The notes beneath the pieces are model-generated. The model saw only the letters and a list, made by a program, of their open reading frames with translations, did no database searches and had not been told where the DNA came from. Source: JAYPUG01 sp038117265 (GTDB lineage: Bacteria > Pseudomonadota > Alphaproteobacteria > UBA6615). Taken from it: DNA of 36,855 nucleotides. Below are positions 10,328-18,019 of this stretch, piece by piece; the stretch's first letter is position 1, and each line of letters starts with the position of its first letter. The stretch covers positions 1 to 36,855 of the forward strand of contig JAYOFO010000019.1 of assembly GCA_038117265.1 (NCBI GenBank), read 5' to 3'. Position numbers and translations under genes: made by a program.

Positions 10328-11539
10328 GTGACGCTCGCCGTCATCGTCGCGGCGCTCGCGCTCTATATGCTCGAACGCGTGACCCTGGAGCTGACGTCGC
10401 TGGGCGTGATCTGCGTCCTGCTGGTCTTCTTCCATTTCAACCCGGTCGCCGACGCCTCGGGTGCGAACCTTCTCGACCCGACTCGGTTGCTCGCCGGGTT
10501 CGCCAACCCCGCCCTGCTGACCGTCGTCGCCCTGCTGATCATGGGCGAGGGGCTGGCGCGCACGGGCGTGCTGGAGGCCGGGGCGCAGCTCTTTTTCCGC
10601 TACGGGCGCGGCCACGCGGCGCTGGCGACCGGCCTGGCCTTCATGGCCGTGCTCCTGGTCAGCGGATTCATGAACAACACGCCCGTCGTGTTGATCTTCA
10701 TTCCGATCATGCAGGCGCTGGCGACGCGGCTGTCGCAGTCGCCGTCGCGCCTGATGATGTCGCTGTCCTTCGCCTCGATCCTCGGCGGCATGACCACCCT
10801 GATCGGTTCGAGCACCAACCTGCTCGTGTCAGGCATGCTGATCGAACTGGGTGGAGAGGGTTTCTCGTTCTTCCAGTTCCTCGTGCCCGGTGCGGCCCTG
10901 GCGCTGGTCGGCATCGTCTATGTCATCTTCGTCTGCCCCCGGATTCTGCCCGAAAACGGGTTGCTGACGAACGCCATCGCGGGCGGTGGCCGCCAGTTCA
11001 TGGCCGAGATCGCGGTACACGAAGGTTCGAAGTTCGACAGGATGCAGCCGCGCGGCGGGTTCTTCCCCGAGCTGCGCGACATGACCGTCCGGTTCGTCGT
11101 CCACGGCCGCGAATCCTACCATCCGCCCTTCGACGACGATTTCACGCTTGCGGCCGGCGACACGATCGTGGTCGCCGCGACGCGGGCCGCACTGACCGAG
11201 GCGCTGAAGGGCGAGCCCGAGCAGTTCCACCCCGAACTCGGCCGCGACTGGGAGCGGTTCGAGACCGAGGACGGCATCCAGCGCTGGCAGGTCGGGAACC
11301 AGGTGCTGGCCGAGGCGATGGTGCAGCCGGCCTCGCGGCTGGTCGGCCAGACCCTGACGCAGATCGGGTTCCGCTACCGCTATCACTGCGTCATCCTGGG
11401 CATCCAGCGCCGCTCGCAGATGATCCGCGCCCGCGTGACCGAAATCCGCCTCGAGCCCGGCGACGTGCTTCTGTTCCAGGGCCGCGAGAGCGACATCGAG
11501 GCCCTGCGCGGCGATCAGGACATCCTGCTGGTGGAATAG
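10328..11539 (+). CDS. SLC13-type permease, N-terminal half with two TrkA-C domains (gene split by in-frame TAG)
   Basis: The first ~403 residues of an SLC13/DASS-like permease. Six or so hydrophobic segments carry the hallmark NNTPVVLIFIPIMQA and the SSTNLLVSGM loop, followed by two TrkA-C (RCK-C) domains: one around FVVHGRESYHPPFDDDFTLAAGDTIVV, the second around GFRYRYHCVILGIQRRSQ and ending LEPGDVLLFQGRESDIEAL. The frame stops at TAG 11537-11539, exactly where relatives continue from the second TrkA-C domain into the second membrane half. That half lies in the same frame 12 bases on. The start is GTG 10328 behind GGGGG; TTG 10316 is an alternative. Alone this half lacks the second substrate hairpin and is probably inactive. 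Confidence 0.8.
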   Translation: MTLAVIVAALALYMLERVTLELTSLGVICVLLVFFHFNPVADASGANLLDPTRLLAGFANPALLTVVALLIMGEGLARTGVLEAGAQLFFRYGRGHAALATGLAFMAVLLVSGFMNNTPVVLIFIPIMQALATRLSQSPSRLMMSLSFASILGGMTTLIGSSTNLLVSGMLIELGGEGFSFFQFLVPGAALALVGIVYVIFVCPRILPENGLLTNAIAGGGRQFMAEIAVHEGSKFDRMQPRGGFFPELRDMTVRFVVHGRESYHPPFDDDFTLAAGDTIVVAATRAALTEALKGEPEQFHPELGRDWERFETEDGIQRWQVGNQVLAEAMVQPASRLVGQTLTQIGFRYRYHCVILGIQRRSQMIRARVTEIRLEPGDVLLFQGRESDIEALRGDQDILLVE

Positions 11540-11551
11540 ACCGCCTCGGCG

Positions 11552-12142
11552 ATGCCCGCCGTCCACCACGCCGCCAGCACGCTCGGCATCTTCGCCACCG
11601 TGATCGCGTGTGCGGCGCTGGGCGTCGTGCCCATCGAGATCGCGACCCTGGTCGGAGCGGGGGCGATGCTGACGACGGGTGTCCTCAACATCCGCCAGGC
11701 GTCGCGCGCCATCGACCGCACGATCGTGATGATGATCGCCGCCGCACTGGCGCTCGGCAGCGCGCTGCAGGCCACGGGCGGGGTGGAGTTCCTGGCGGGG
11801 CTGCTGCTGGATGTGCTGGGCGACGCCTCGCCGGCCGTGGTGCTGTCCGCCTTCTTCCTGCTGGTCGCGGTGCTCGCGAACCTGATCAGCACCAAGGCCA
11901 CGGCGGTGCTGTTCACGCCGATCGCGGTCGGTATCGCGAACGGCCTGTCGCTGCCGGTCGAGCCCTTCGCCGTGGCCGTCGTCTTCGCGGCGAACTGTTA
12001 CTTCGCCTCGCCGATCGGCTACCAGACGAACCTTCTGGTGATGGCGTCGGGCAACTACCGGTTCGCCGACTTCATCCGGGTCGGCACGCCGCTTCTGGTG
12101 ATCGTCTGGCTCGTCTTCAGCCTCGTCGCGCCCTGGTGCTAA
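11552..12142 (+). CDS. SLC13-type permease, C-terminal membrane half (downstream of in-frame TAG)
   Basis: 196 residues with about six membrane segments, in the same frame as the preceding open frame. It contains the second DASS repeat: RAIDRTIVMMIAAALALGSAL, the LANLISTKATAVLFTPIAVG substrate motif and SPIGYQTNLLVMASGNYRF. The first possible start (ATG 11552) lies 12 bases past the TAG with no convincing ribosome site, so expression would need re-initiation or readthrough. Read through the TAG, the two parts give about 604 residues, the normal size of this transporter class. This is either a pseudogene by one base change, a two-polypeptide transporter, or a sequence error. Confidence 0.75.
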   Translation: MPAVHHAASTLGIFATVIACAALGVVPIEIATLVGAGAMLTTGVLNIRQASRAIDRTIVMMIAAALALGSALQATGGVEFLAGLLLDVLGDASPAVVLSAFFLLVAVLANLISTKATAVLFTPIAVGIANGLSLPVEPFAVAVVFAANCYFASPIGYQTNLLVMASGNYRFADFIRVGTPLLVIVWLVFSLVAPWC

Positions 12143-12193
12143 GGGCTCGGCTGATCCGGCCGGGCCTGCGACAATTGGGCTATTGACGGCGTG

Positions 12194-12258
12194 CGCCGAT
12201 GAACTAAGTTCTGCGGCGGGCCACACCTCCCCAACGAGGTGCGGCGTTCTGTAAGGGA
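12194..12258 (+). promoter_or_regulatory. Candidate serC-motif RNA leader (two hairpins before serC)
   Basis: Two well-formed hairpins precede serC. The first has CGCCG 12194-12198 pairing with CGGCG 12214-12218, a 2x2 internal loop, and GAAC 12201-12204 pairing with GTTC 12208-12211 around a TAA loop. The second has CACCTC 12224-12229 pairing with GAGGTG 12236-12241, loop CCCAAC. The serC ribosome site TAAGGGA (12252-12258) follows 10 bases later. A serC RNA motif is an established cis-element class upstream of serC in Alphaproteobacteria; position and two-hairpin layout agree, but I cannot run the covariance model. Its ligand, if any, is unknown to me. Confidence 0.55.
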
Positions 12259-12266
12259 CGCTTACC

Positions 12267-13448
12267 ATGACGGAATCTCCCCGCCGGCCGGACGCACGTC
12301 CGGCCAATCCATTATTCTCTTCGGGCCCCTGCGCGAAGCGACCGGGTTGGTCGATCGAAGGGCTTGCGGCGGCCAGCATCGGCCGTTCGCATCGCGCCAA
12401 GGAACCCAAGGCCAAGCTCAAGCGCGTGATCGACGAGAGCCGCGCGATCCTCAGGATTCCCGAGGGGTACCGGGTCGGCATCGTGCCCGCCTCGGACACC
12501 GGCGCCTTCGAGATGGCGATGTGGTCGTGCCTCGGCGCACGCGGCATCGACGCGCTGGCCTGGGAAAGCTTCGGCCAGGGCTGGGTCTCGGACATCCTCA
12601 AGCAGCTCCGCCTCGACGACGTGCGCGTGCTCGACGCGCCCTACGGCGCGCTTCCCGACCTCGGCTCGGTCGACTTCGCGCGCGACGTGATCTTCACCTG
12701 GAACGGCACGACCTCGGGCGTGCGGGTTCCCGACGGCGACTGGATCGCGGCCGACCGCGAGGGGCTGACCCTGTGTGACGCCACCTCGGCGGCGTTCGCG
12801 ATAGACCTGCCCTGGGACAAGCTCGATGTGGTCACCTGGTCGTGGCAGAAGGTGCTCGGCGGCGAGGCGCAGCACGGCATGATCGTGCTCAGCCCGCGCG
12901 CCGTCGCGCGGCTCGAGAGTCACACGCCGGCTTGGCCGATGCCCAAGATCTTCCGTCTGACCAAGGGCGGAAAGCTCGACGAGAGCATTTTCGAAGGCAG
13001 CACCATCAACACCCCCTCGATGCTGTGCGTCGAGGATCATCTCGACGCGCTCGACTGGTCGCGCGAGATCGGCGGGCTCGCCGCGCTCATCGCCCGGTCC
13101 AACGCGAACTTCGCCGTCCTCGAACGCTGGGTCTCCGAGACGCCCTGGGCCGCGTTCCTTGCCGCGCAGCCGGCCGAGCGCTCGACCACGAGCGTCTGCC
13201 TCAAGATCGTCGATCCCTGGTTCGAGGCGCTCGACGAGGCCGAGCAGGCGGCGGTGGCGAAGGTCATGTCGGCCGCGCTCGAGGCCGAGGGTGTCGCCTA
13301 CGACGTGAACGGCTACCGCGATGCGCCGCCGGGCCTGCGGATCTGGGCCGGGGCCACGGTCGAGGCGAGCGATCTCGAGGCCCTCACGGCCTGGCTCGAC
13401 TGGGCATTCGAGACGGTCAAGCGCGACCACGTGCCTTCGGCAGCCTGA
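12267..13448 (+). CDS. serC: Phosphoserine aminotransferase
   Basis: A 393-residue PLP enzyme (aminotransferase class V) converting 3-phosphohydroxypyruvate and glutamate to phosphoserine, the second step of serine synthesis. It belongs to the alphaproteobacterial/Methanosarcina-like SerC branch rather than the E. coli type: N-terminal NPLFSSGPCAKRPGW and SHRAKEPKAKL, the aspartate run LTLCDATSAAFAIDLPWDK, and the PLP lysine in TWSWQKVLGGEAQHG at Lys195. The EGSTINTPSMLCVED segment is also characteristic. ATG 12267 follows TAAGGGA with 8-base spacing. It is followed by serA, with the leader RNA upstream as likely regulator of both. Confidence 0.95.
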   Translation: MTESPRRPDARPANPLFSSGPCAKRPGWSIEGLAAASIGRSHRAKEPKAKLKRVIDESRAILRIPEGYRVGIVPASDTGAFEMAMWSCLGARGIDALAWESFGQGWVSDILKQLRLDDVRVLDAPYGALPDLGSVDFARDVIFTWNGTTSGVRVPDGDWIAADREGLTLCDATSAAFAIDLPWDKLDVVTWSWQKVLGGEAQHGMIVLSPRAVARLESHTPAWPMPKIFRLTKGGKLDESIFEGSTINTPSMLCVEDHLDALDWSREIGGLAALIARSNANFAVLERWVSETPWAAFLAAQPAERSTTSVCLKIVDPWFEALDEAEQAAVAKVMSAALEAEGVAYDVNGYRDAPPGLRIWAGATVEASDLEALTAWLDWAFETVKRDHVPSAA

Positions 13449-13452
13449 TTTC

Positions 13453-13478
13453 CGCGCCGCCCTCCGGGGGCGGGCGCG
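13453..13478 (+). other. GC-rich hairpin between serC and serA
   Basis: CGCGCCGCCC (13453-13462) pairs with GGGCGGGCGCG (13468-13478) through ten base pairs with a single bulged base and a 5-base loop. It begins 4 bases after the serC stop. There is no T-run, so it is not a standard intrinsic terminator. It may stabilise the 3' end of a serC message or set different serC and serA levels. Confidence 0.45.
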
Positions 13479-13512
13479 AACCCAAGACATTTCAAAACGG
13501 AAGGAACCTCCC

Positions 13513-15090
13513 ATGGCGAAGGTTTTGATTTCTGACAATCTGTCCGAGCGCGCGAAGGCGATCTTCGAGGTGCGCGGGGTCGAGGTCGATGTGAAGATCG
13601 GCCTGTCCGAAGAGGAACTCGTCGCGTGCATCGGCGATTACGACGGCCTCGCGATCCGCTCGGCGACCAAGGTGACCGAGAAGGTGCTGGCGGCGGGGAC
13701 CAACCTCAAGGTCGTGGGACGTGCCGGCATCGGCGTCGACAATGTCGATGTCGCGGCGGCGACCGCGCACGGCGTGGTGGTCATGAACACGCCCTTCGGC
13801 AACGCGATCACCACCGCCGAGCACGCGATCGCGATGATGATGGCGCTGGCGCGCCAGATTCCGGCGGCCGACCAGTCGACCCAGGCCGGCAAATGGGAAA
13901 AATCGCGCTTCATGGGCGTCGAGTTGACGGGCAAGACCCTGGGCATCGTCGGCTGCGGAAACATCGGCTCCATCGTGGCCGACCGGGCGCTCGGCCTGAA
14001 GATGAAGGTGGTCGCCTACGATCCGTTTCTCAGCGACGAACGCGCGCGCGATGTCGGCGTCGAGAAGGTGGAGCTGGATACGCTCCTCGCGCGGGCGGAC
14101 TTCATCAGCCTGCACACGCCGCTGACCGACCAGACCCGTGGCGTCATCGATGCCGACGCGATCGCGAAGACGCGGCCCGGCGTGCGCATCGTCAACTGTG
14201 CGCGCGGCGGCCTCGTGGTCGAGGCCGACCTCAAGGCCGCGCTCGAATCGGGCCACGTTGCCGGGGCGGCGCTCGACGTGTTCGAGGTCGAGCCGGCCAG
14301 TGCGAACGACCTGTTCGGCATGGACAATCTGGTGTGCACCCCGCATCTCGGCGCGAGCACGACCGAGGCGCAGGTCAACGTCGCGATCCAGGTGGCCGAG
14401 CAGATGGCCGACTACCTGATCGACGGGGCGGTCGTGAACGCGCTCAACATGGCCTCGGTCTCGGCCGAGGAGGCGCCGCGCCTGATGCCGTATATGGCCC
14501 TCGCCGAGCTGCTGGGCAGCTTCGCCGGTCAGCTCACCGAATCCGGTCTCAAAAGTGTGACCATCGAGTACGAGGGACATGCGGCAGAATTGAACACCAA
14601 GCCGCTCAGCGCGGCGGCCCTGAAGGGACTGCTCACCCCCTTGCTCGACAGCGTGAACATTGTGAATGCGCCGGTGATGGCCCACGAACGCGGAATCGAC
14701 GTGTCCGAGGTGCGGACCGACCGCGAGGGCGACTACCAGACGCTGGTTCGCCTGACCGTTGAGACCGACAAGCAGACGCGCAGTGTCGCGGGCACCTTGT
14801 TCGGAGGCAACCGGCCGCGCATCGTCGACGTGAAGGGCATCCCGATGGAGGCCGAGCTCGGCAGCCACATGCTCTACGTCACCAACGAGGACAAGCCCGG
14901 CCTGATCGGCCGCCTCGGCACCGTGCTGGGCGATGCGGGCCTGAACATCGCCACCTTCCAGCTGGGTCGCAACGCGCCGGGCGGCGATGCGATCGCGCTG
15001 GTCGAGGTCGACCATGAGGTGCCGGCCGACGTTCTGGCGAAGGTCGCGGCACTGCCCAACGTCGTGCAGGCGAAGGCGCTCAACTTCTGA
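13513..15090 (+). CDS. serA: D-3-phosphoglycerate dehydrogenase (long form with ASB and ACT domains)
   Basis: Oxidises 3-phosphoglycerate to phosphohydroxypyruvate, the committed step of serine synthesis. The 525 residues make the long (type I) form: a substrate domain, a Rossmann NAD domain with GIVGCGNIG (about 144-152), the NCARGG and CTPHLGASTTEA catalytic segments with the active-site His, then an allosteric substrate-binding domain (~320-450) and a C-terminal ACT domain (from ~453, HMLYVTNEDKPGLIGRLG). ACT domains in this family usually bind serine for feedback. The start ATG 13513 lies after GGAAGGA at 13499-13505 and gives the expected MAKVLISDNLSE. Confidence 0.98.
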   Translation: MAKVLISDNLSERAKAIFEVRGVEVDVKIGLSEEELVACIGDYDGLAIRSATKVTEKVLAAGTNLKVVGRAGIGVDNVDVAAATAHGVVVMNTPFGNAITTAEHAIAMMMALARQIPAADQSTQAGKWEKSRFMGVELTGKTLGIVGCGNIGSIVADRALGLKMKVVAYDPFLSDERARDVGVEKVELDTLLARADFISLHTPLTDQTRGVIDADAIAKTRPGVRIVNCARGGLVVEADLKAALESGHVAGAALDVFEVEPASANDLFGMDNLVCTPHLGASTTEAQVNVAIQVAEQMADYLIDGAVVNALNMASVSAEEAPRLMPYMALAELLGSFAGQLTESGLKSVTIEYEGHAAELNTKPLSAAALKGLLTPLLDSVNIVNAPVMAHERGIDVSEVRTDREGDYQTLVRLTVETDKQTRSVAGTLFGGNRPRIVDVKGIPMEAELGSHMLYVTNEDKPGLIGRLGTVLGDAGLNIATFQLGRNAPGGDAIALVEVDHEVPADVLAKVAALPNVVQAKALNF

Positions 15091-16145
15091 TGCGATGCGC
15101 GCACCTCCTCGCCCTGTTGCCGATCTTCGCGGGGCTCGCCGCGTCGGGACCGGCGACCGCGGCGCAGGCGGTGTCGATGCGGGGCCCGGACAATGGAGTG
15201 GCAATCGTCCGGCTCGACGGAATCGAGGCCGGCATCTCGCAAGCTCCCGGACCGGTGGGCGTCGTCGGCGCAGACGGGCGCGTCCGGCGGTTGGCGCTCG
15301 CCGACGGCGAACTCGTTCTGGGCGAAGGTGCGCTGTCCGCTCCGGCCGCCGGTGACGCGCGACCGGCCGACATCCTCCCCGACGGCGAGGTGGCGTACGG
15401 TTCGGCGGACATCGGCCGTGCGTGGCTGACAGACCCGACCGATCGCTACCGCCACGGTATCCTGGGCGACTCCATTGAGGCGGCCGGCCTCGCGCTCGAG
15501 GGGCCGGACGGCACGGTGTTCCGCTATCGGCTCGATTCCGGCTCGGTCTTCGAGGACCGGCGCGTTCGCCTGTTCGACCTCGATGGAAACGGGCGCGACG
15601 AGGCGATCGTCGTGCAATCCTATCTCGACGCGGGCGCGGCGCTGACCGTGCTCGCGCTCGGCCGAGACGGGGTGCGTTACGTGGCCGAGGTGCCGGCGAT
15701 CGGGCGCGCCAATCGCTGGCTCAACCAGGCGGGCGCGGGCGATTTCGACGGCGACGGTGCGAACGAAATCGCCTATGTCGAGACGCCGCATATTGGCGGG
15801 ACGCTGCGCCTGTACGAGTTGCGCGGCGGCAAGCTGCGCGAGGATGCGGCCGCCCCGGGTTTCTCGAACCACGCCATCGGCGCCCGCGAGCAGGAGATGT
15901 CCGCCGTCCACGACTGGACCGGCGATGGCGTTCCGGACCTCGCCGTGCCGGACGCGCGTCGGCTTGGGATTCGCTTCGTCACGTTTGCGGGCGGCGTCTT
16001 CCGCGAGTTCGAGCGGACCGTTCATGGATCGCCGATCGTGACAGCGATTCGGCCCGCCCTGCTCGATACGAGCGGGCAGGTGTATGCGGTCTACGCGCTG
16101 GCGGACGGCACGATTCACGCCGTGAAACCGGCCTCCCAGCCCTGA
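15090..16145 (+). CDS. Secreted protein with FG-GAP/VCBS-like motifs
   Basis: 351 residues. A signal peptide covers residues 1 to about 25 (LLALLPIFAGLAASGPATAAQA). Three Asp-rich loops typical of FG-GAP/VCBS blades are visible: DLDGNGRDE (163-171), DFDGDGANE (218-226) and DWTGDGVPD (275-283). Such loops bind calcium in related beta-propellers, so this is likely an exported propeller-like protein. No enzyme motif is seen and the role is unknown. It starts inside the serA stop (TGATG), so it is translationally coupled to serA although its product leaves the cytoplasm; the link may be only organisational. Confidence 0.75.
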   Translation: MRCAHLLALLPIFAGLAASGPATAAQAVSMRGPDNGVAIVRLDGIEAGISQAPGPVGVVGADGRVRRLALADGELVLGEGALSAPAAGDARPADILPDGEVAYGSADIGRAWLTDPTDRYRHGILGDSIEAAGLALEGPDGTVFRYRLDSGSVFEDRRVRLFDLDGNGRDEAIVVQSYLDAGAALTVLALGRDGVRYVAEVPAIGRANRWLNQAGAGDFDGDGANEIAYVETPHIGGTLRLYELRGGKLREDAAAPGFSNHAIGAREQEMSAVHDWTGDGVPDLAVPDARRLGIRFVTFAGGVFREFERTVHGSPIVTAIRPALLDTSGQVYAVYALADGTIHAVKPASQP

Positions 16146-16252
16146 CGTATCCTGCAAATCACTGAAAATTATAGATAATATCGGCTCTCCTTCGAATGCA
16201 GGCGGCGCTAAGGTGACGTTAATCTGGGCCGCGCATTAATGATGGGGCTCGA

Positions 16253-16747
16253 ATGGCTGCGCATCGGGGGAAGATGCCGGATACGCGAACAGGACGACGG
16301 ATGGCCGTGACGCTGGCGGGTGTGCTCGCCGCGACGTTCCTTGGCGTCGGTCCGGCGTCGGCGGTCGATCCCCAGACGCGGCACGAACGCGACGCCGTGA
16401 ACGTCCGCATCCTGCAGAGCGAGATGATGGTCGCGGCGCTGTCGTGCAACCTGCGCCACCAGTACAACGCAATGGTCGGGCAGTTCGAGCAGGAACTGGT
16501 CGCGCATGCGGGAACGCTGAAGGCGATGTTCCGGCGCGACCACGGCAATCGAGCGCAAAAGGCGCTGGACGACTACATCACCCGGCTGGCGAACGACGCT
16601 TCCATGCGCAGCATTCGCGCGCGCGTGCGGTTCTGCGAAGGTGCCGAGCAGACCTTCGCGCAGCTCTTCGACGGACGTGCCGATCTCGCCGAGAGCGGTC
16701 TTCAGGTGGTCCAGCAGGCCGAGGCCACGTCGACCGCCGCCCGATAG
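16253..16747 (+). CDS. Small secreted protein of unknown function
   Basis: 164 residues with a signal-peptide-like N-terminus: basic head, hydrophobic run at about 18-32, and likely cleavage after ASA at 35-37. The mature part is mostly helical and holds exactly two cysteines, Cys65 (LSCNLR) and Cys128 (RFCEG), likely to form a disulfide in the periplasm. I do not recognise the family. The start could also be ATG 16274 or 16301. The 107-base gap before it is AT-richer than its surroundings and may hold a promoter, but no clear boxes were identified. It converges on the OmpA-family gene, 16 bases away. Confidence 0.65.
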   Translation: MAAHRGKMPDTRTGRRMAVTLAGVLAATFLGVGPASAVDPQTRHERDAVNVRILQSEMMVAALSCNLRHQYNAMVGQFEQELVAHAGTLKAMFRRDHGNRAQKALDDYITRLANDASMRSIRARVRFCEGAEQTFAQLFDGRADLAESGLQVVQQAEATSTAAR

Positions 16748-16763
16748 GGGCGGCGGTTCCCGA

Positions 16764-17848
16764 CTAGTTCAGGACGATCTGCACCCGGCGGTTCTGCGGC
16801 TCGCGCACGCCGTCCGGCGTCGCCACGAGCGGATCCGTCTCATCCTTCGCGACCGTCGCGATTTCGCCGCCCAGCAGGCCGAGCCGCACGAGCTCGCCGC
16901 GCACCGCATCGGCCCGTCGCTGGGACAGCCCGACGTTGTAGCGCGCGGAACCCGGCCGGTCGGCGTGACCGGTGGCGACGATGCGCACGGTCCCGATCTG
17001 TTTCGCGGTGGTGGCCGCTTCCTGCAGAATGGCCAGTGCCTGCGGTGTCAGGATGGCGCTGTCCCAGTCGAAGAAGACGAGGAAGTCGCGCACAGGCTGC
17101 GGGGCAGGGGGAGGTGCCGCGGGCGCCGGTGCCGGCTGCGCCGGTTCGGCGACCGGCCGCGGCGCGGGGCAGGCGCGGGCTTGGGCGGCGGGTTCAGCGC
17201 GAACCGCAGCCCGACGAAGATGGCATGGTCGTCGTAATCGGCATCGACACCGACGCCCGAAACGGTGTTGAGGTCGAGGTTCTGTACCGACAGGTAGCGA
17301 TAGTCGATCGTCAGCTTGAGCCGCTGGTTCAAAGGCACCGCGACGCCTGCGCCTGCCTGGAGCGCGAGACCCGTGTCGTCGTCGTCGATCCGGGTGGTTG
17401 AAACCGGGCCGATGCCGTCGGCCGAGACGCGCGCCAGGCCGAGGCCGGCGCCGATGTAGGGTTCGAACCGGCCGCCGAGATCGAAATCGTAGAAGACGTT
17501 GCCGATCAGGCTGAGCGCATCGACATTGCCGCTGCCCTATGCACCCGGAATGGAGTCGATGTCGGCATCGCGATAGCCCGCCTCGGCCTCAAGGCGCCAG
17601 TTCGCGCCGAAATCGAAGCCCAGGCCCACAAGGCCGGCGAGGCCGCGGTCGAAATCCGCGCTGGAATTGATGGCGCCGCCGCTGATGTCGGAATCGCGGG
17701 TCTGGTGCAGGCCCGCCGCACCCGAGAAGTACAGCCCCCGGTCGCTGCCGGCCATTTGATCTTCGATCGTCTGGGCCTGGGACGCGGAAATTCCCGCAAT
17801 CAACAGCCCCGTGGCGGCCAATCCCGTCAGAACGCCTTGCGCACGCAT
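16764..17848 (-). pseudogene. OmpA-family outer-membrane protein, broken by an in-frame TAG and a frameshift
   Basis: Reading down from ATG 17848, a signal peptide (residues 1-25, ending ASQA) leads into beta-barrel sequence (LYFSGAAGLHQTRDSD). This is interrupted by TAG at 17539-17537, then continues in the same frame with barrel strands (FYDFDLGGRFEPYIGAGLG, LTIDYRYLSVQNLDL, IFVGLRFAL). In the Pro/Ala linker (about 17140-17175) the frame shifts, consistent with one lost base. The C-terminal OmpA peptidoglycan-binding domain then follows (VFFDWDSAILTPQAL, GHADRPGSARYN-LSQRRADAV, NRRVQIVLN), ending TAG 16766-16764. The repaired length is about 361 residues, normal for a porin-like barrel plus OmpA domain. 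GGAG lies 10 bases upstream of the start. Confidence 0.85.
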
Positions 17849-18019
17849 GTCGAATTATCTCCGGTTTCATCGTCTCTCCGTCAACCGCGATCCGGCTGAC
17901 AAGGACGTCCGGGTTTCTACCATGCCGTGCGGCAAAAATCGCTTGATTGCGCCGGGATGCGATGATTAACCCGAGTACCGTTGCCCAGCGGCAGCAAACG
18001 GGCTAAACCCCGCGCGACC

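Noticed and set aside
16146..16252. AT-richer gap with TAGATAATAT before the small secreted protein, looked at as a promoter
   Set aside because: A minus-10-like string is present but no well-spaced minus-35 could be matched, so it was not listed.
11537..17539. Possible recoding of TAG as a sense codon, since two genes show in-frame TAG
   Set aside because: TAG ends several intact genes in the window at the expected family length (thiD 6406-6408, second EamA, pseudokinase, OYE), so it works as a normal stop.
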